A stretch of 7,585 nt of DNA, from the NCBI GenBank assembly GCA_021787255.1, contig JAJYMD010000313.1, positions 1-7,585 of the forward strand, given 5' to 3'. This DNA is from Actinomycetes bacterium. Its GTDB lineage: Bacteria > Actinomycetota > Acidimicrobiia > Acidimicrobiales > RAAP-2. Positions 5,171 through 7,585 of this stretch are shown one piece after another. Numbering within the stretch: the stretch's first letter is position 1; every line of letters begins with the position of its first letter. Both the position numbers and the translations under genes were made by a program. Below the pieces are notes generated by a model. The model worked only from the letters and a program-made list of their open reading frames with translations, ran no database searches and was not told the DNA's origin.

Positions 5171-6304
5171 ATGTGGCACAACAGATGGAACAGAAGAGGC
5201 CGGCGTGTCGGTGCGACCGCTGTGGCAAGTCTCGCCCTTGCTGCAACCGCGTTCCTCGCGCCGGCCGCAGCCGCACCGAGGAGTCACACCTCCGCGCCGC
5301 CACCGGTCTTCGGCTCGAGCGGGATCAAGCCGTACTCGGGCTACGAGAACCGCTTCCCGACGACGTTCCCGGTTCCGAAAGTCGTGCACGGCAAGCACTA
5401 CACGATCGGGTGCCAGAACCCCGTGAATGCAGGGAACCAGACGACCACCACCTTCTGTCTCGGGGTGATGGCCGAGGCACATGCGCTCGGCATGAGGTAC
5501 ATCGGCGTCGTCACAAACGTGACAGTCACAAAGCAGGTGAGCAACTTCGAGCAGCTGGTCGCCGAAGGGGCCAACGCGATCGTCTTGTACCCTCTTTCCC
5601 CCACCGCGCTGACGACGGCGCTCGCGAACGCAAAGAAGCACGGGGTCGTTGTCATTGCCGAGAACGTGACAGTGACCCCGAAGGCGTTCACGCCGCCCGG
5701 CTACCGAGCGCAGGTCTGGGAAGGAAGGGACGAGGAGGCCTACCTCTCGGTCGCCGAGATGGCCAAGCTCGTACCCCATGGGAAGATCGGGATCATCGGC
5801 ATTGCGGCGCCCGTCCCCGCGATCAAGTTCCTGGTCACACGGTACCGCTTCTACGCGAAGCAATTCGGGCTCACGATCGTTGGCGAGTACGACGTGACGC
5901 ACACAACAGTCTCCGGTGGCGAGACGGCGATGACCGCGTTGCTCGCCAAGTACCCCGACATGCAGGGGCTGCTCGCATTCAACGACACAACCGCCGTCGG
6001 CGCCTATACGGCGGCACGCAGCGAGGGAAGAACAGGGATCAAGATCGTCGGCATCAACGGTTCGACCACCGGGATCGACGCGGTCAAAGCCGCCCACGTC
6101 GCCCCCCTCATCCAGGTGGACGCAGTCGGTCAAGGGATGGAGGCGACGCTCGGCGCGTACGACGCATTGACGCGGCAGCACCTCCCGCTCCCAAAGGTCG
6201 TCGTGCGACCCCCTACGGCGATCATCACCAAGCAGGACGTCGCCAAGGTGCCCTCGTGGCAGAAGGAGCTCTCGGAGATCCGGCCGGCACACCTCATCTA
6301 CTGA
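5171..6304 (+). CDS. Secreted substrate-binding protein of the CUT2 importer (Peripla_BP_4 / ribose-binding-like)
   Basis: A 377-residue extracytoplasmic receptor, six residues longer if ATG 5153 is used. The N-terminus is a signal peptide: basic (MWHNRWNRRGRRVG), hydrophobic core (VASLALAATAFLA), then PAAAAP with cleavage near residue 33-35. There is no cysteine at the cleavage site, so it is not a lipoprotein as most Gram-positive receptors are. The mature part has the two-lobe type I fold: YTIGCQNP (first strand), VSNFEQLVAEGANAIVLYPL, AKKHGVVVIAENV, KIGIIGI, then LLAFNDTTAVGAYTAA and IKIVGINGSTTGIDAV of lobe 2. Asn-Asp in AFNDTT is typical of sugar receptors. Two cysteines, 81 and 96, flank the first ligand loop. 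It follows the permease by 66 bases and should set the substrate of the importer, but the ligand cannot be read from the sequence. Confidence 0.9.
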   Translation: MWHNRWNRRGRRVGATAVASLALAATAFLAPAAAAPRSHTSAPPPVFGSSGIKPYSGYENRFPTTFPVPKVVHGKHYTIGCQNPVNAGNQTTTTFCLGVMAEAHALGMRYIGVVTNVTVTKQVSNFEQLVAEGANAIVLYPLSPTALTTALANAKKHGVVVIAENVTVTPKAFTPPGYRAQVWEGRDEEAYLSVAEMAKLVPHGKIGIIGIAAPVPAIKFLVTRYRFYAKQFGLTIVGEYDVTHTTVSGGETAMTALLAKYPDMQGLLAFNDTTAVGAYTAARSEGRTGIKIVGINGSTTGIDAVKAAHVAPLIQVDAVGQGMEATLGAYDALTRQHLPLPKVVVRPPTAIITKQDVAKVPSWQKELSEIRPAHLIY

Positions 6305-6325
6305 TCAGCGAGACCGGGCAGTCGC

Positions 6326-7573
6326 ATGAGCACGAGCCGACCACCGCGGGTCCTCGTCGTCGGGGCAGGGATCGGGGGGCTGACCGCGGCGATCGCGCTC
6401 GCGAGACGCAACTTCGAGGTCGAGGTCCTCGAACAGCGGACGTCGTCAGTCGAGATCGGTGCCTCGTTGTCCTTGGGCCCGAACGCCGTCAGGCTCTTGG
6501 ACGACCTCGGCCTCGGCGCGGCAATCCGCAATCGGGGTGCAACCCCGCTGGCCGTCGACCTCCTTCGCTGGGACGACGGGAGGCTCCTGCACCGTTCGGA
6601 GCTCGGACCTCGGATGGTGGAGCACTTCGGCGCCCCTCAACTGGACTTCTTCCGGCCGGAGCTCCACGACCTCTTGCTCTGGGAGGCTCAGCAGGTCGCG
6701 TCGGTCCGTTTCGGAGCTCGCGTCGTAGGGGTCTTCGAAGAAGGTGAGCGGTGTCGGGTGGCGCTCGAGGCAGCCGGCGGGGAGGATGCCGGAGAGAACC
6801 CCGCGGACGCGACAGTGGTGGTCGGAGCCGATGGCGTGAGCTCCACGGTCCGCCAGTTGCTCGTCGGAAGGGACCGGCCTGTGTTCTCCGGGACGGTCGT
6901 GTACCGGGGCATCGCGGATCGCCGCGACGTGTCGGAGCTGCATCCGCCGGCCGTGAACTGCTACTGGCTGGGACCGAACCGCCACGGCGTGTCGTACTGG
7001 CTCTCCCACGGAGAGCGGCTCGCGGTGACCTGTGCCGTCCGGGACGCCACCTGGTCACGGGAGTCCTGGACGCTCGAGACCGAGCCGACAGAGGTGCTCG
7101 GCTACCTCGCCGGATGGCACGAGCCGTTCCTCGAGCGGATACGGCGCTGCCGGCTCATGCTCCGCAGCGCGGTCTACGTGCGCCAACCGCTCGAGCAGTG
7201 GTCGTACGGGCTCGTCACCCTCCTGGGCGACGCCGCGCACGCCATGCAGCCGTTCGAGGCGCAGGGGGCGGCACAGGCGATCGAGGACGCGTACGTGCTC
7301 GCGGCCTGCCTGGCCGAGCAGCCTGGTGATCCTCGCGCGGCGCTCCGACGCTACGCGCGCATCCGGATCGCGCGCACCCGCGAGCTGCAGGACTCATCCC
7401 GGGAAGCCGCCGAATCCTTCTACCTCCCCGACGGCGAGGCTCAGCGGCGTCGAGACGCCGACTACCAAGTGCTTCATGAACGCCAGCCCTGGGGCCCCCG
7501 TCAGCCGCTGTGGGAGTATGACGTCCGGGAGGTGCTCCGCAGGGAGCCTGTCTCGTCCGGGCTCGCTGAGTAG
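6326..7573 (+). CDS. Class A FAD-dependent monooxygenase, salicylate / 3-hydroxybenzoate hydroxylase type
   Basis: A 415-residue single-component flavoprotein. Enzymes of this group use NAD(P)H and O2 to hydroxylate aromatic or related rings. The dinucleotide fold VLVVGAGIGGLTAA (9-22) ends in Glu36 for the FAD ribose. The conserved Arg110-Pro-Glu-Leu helix start follows, then the DG motif VVVGADGVSSTVR (164-176) and the GD motif LLGDAAHAMQPFEAQGAAQAIEDA (299-322), closely matching the salicylate and 3-hydroxybenzoate 6-hydroxylase branch. Length is normal for the group. ATG 6326 begins 21 bases after the receptor gene with only a weak ribosome-binding site, and the glycine motif starts 12 residues in, so the start is sound. 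As last gene of the operon it is the likely oxidative step on the imported compound. Some relatives oxidise non-aromatic substrates, so the exact reaction is open. Confidence 0.9.
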   Translation: MSTSRPPRVLVVGAGIGGLTAAIALARRNFEVEVLEQRTSSVEIGASLSLGPNAVRLLDDLGLGAAIRNRGATPLAVDLLRWDDGRLLHRSELGPRMVEHFGAPQLDFFRPELHDLLLWEAQQVASVRFGARVVGVFEEGERCRVALEAAGGEDAGENPADATVVVGADGVSSTVRQLLVGRDRPVFSGTVVYRGIADRRDVSELHPPAVNCYWLGPNRHGVSYWLSHGERLAVTCAVRDATWSRESWTLETEPTEVLGYLAGWHEPFLERIRRCRLMLRSAVYVRQPLEQWSYGLVTLLGDAAHAMQPFEAQGAAQAIEDAYVLAACLAEQPGDPRAALRRYARIRIARTRELQDSSREAAESFYLPDGEAQRRRDADYQVLHERQPWGPRQPLWEYDVREVLRREPVSSGLAE

Positions 7574-7585
7574 GTCGAGCCCGGA
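7556..7585 (+). terminator. Perfect 10-bp stem at operon end, probable terminator stem (tail outside window)
   Basis: TCCGGGCTCG (7556-7565) pairs exactly with CGAGCCCGGA (7576-7585) across a 10-base loop holding the monooxygenase stop codon TAG (7571-7573). Position and GC content fit an intrinsic terminator stem, but any T-run would lie past the right edge. It could also serve a convergent gene from the right. Confidence 0.45.

Noticed and set aside
5195..5230. Possible twin-arginine signal (RNRRGRRVG) in the receptor
   Set aside because: The arginines lack the hydrophobic residues expected after the pair in the Tat consensus. An ordinary Sec signal with a basic N-region explains it.
5144..6292. 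382-codon minus-strand frame opposite the binding protein
   Set aside because: Antisense of a clear receptor gene; its Arg/Asp/Leu-rich composition reflects the complementary codons.
4054..6747. 897-codon plus-strand open frame across permease, receptor and monooxygenase
   Set aside because: It crosses three clear genes in another frame, is extremely rich in Arg, Gly, Pro and His, and has no recognisable domain. Long false frames are expected in GC-rich DNA.

Overview
This is a GC-rich window with actinobacterial character: strong G/C bias at third codon positions, GTG and probably TTG starts, TANNNT-like -10 boxes, a luciferase-like (probably F420-linked) oxidoreductase, and tightly overlapping genes. 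The exact lineage cannot be fixed from the sequence. No RNA genes, mobile elements or CRISPR repeats were seen.

Layout. A luciferase-like flavin/F420 oxidoreductase lies on the minus strand from position 667 and runs off the left edge. A roughly 0.4 kb intergenic region follows, with candidate promoters facing both ways, a shared TGATCAAA element and two inverted repeats that could be operators. To the right, six genes run on the plus strand with almost no gaps: a metallo-beta-lactamase (MBL) fold hydrolase (about 1085-2008), a small carboxymuconolactone-decarboxylase-like protein (2005-2430, GTGA overlap), a tandem-domain CUT2 ATPase of the RbsA/MglA type (2427-3989, ATGA overlap), an RbsC-type permease (3977-5104, 13-base overlap), a periplasmic-binding-protein-like substrate receptor (about 5171-6304) and a class A FAD monooxygenase of the salicylate / 3-hydroxybenzoate hydroxylase type (6326-7573). 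A perfect 10-bp inverted repeat at the right edge encloses the last stop codon and looks like the start of an intrinsic terminator.

How the genes may work together (inference). The three transport genes form a complete CUT2-type importer. It sits in one transcription unit with a ring-type hydroxylase, a decarboxylase/isomerase-like CMD protein and a hydrolase whose fold can open lactones or thioesters. This suggests a capture-and-degrade cassette for a small, possibly aromatic or lactone-containing compound rather than a simple pentose operon, since no sugar kinase, isomerase or dehydrogenase is present. The substrate is unknown.

Points needing caution are the MBL start, a possible 36-codon leader ORF overlapping it, a binding protein without a lipobox, and an ATPase whose first signature motif is degraded.
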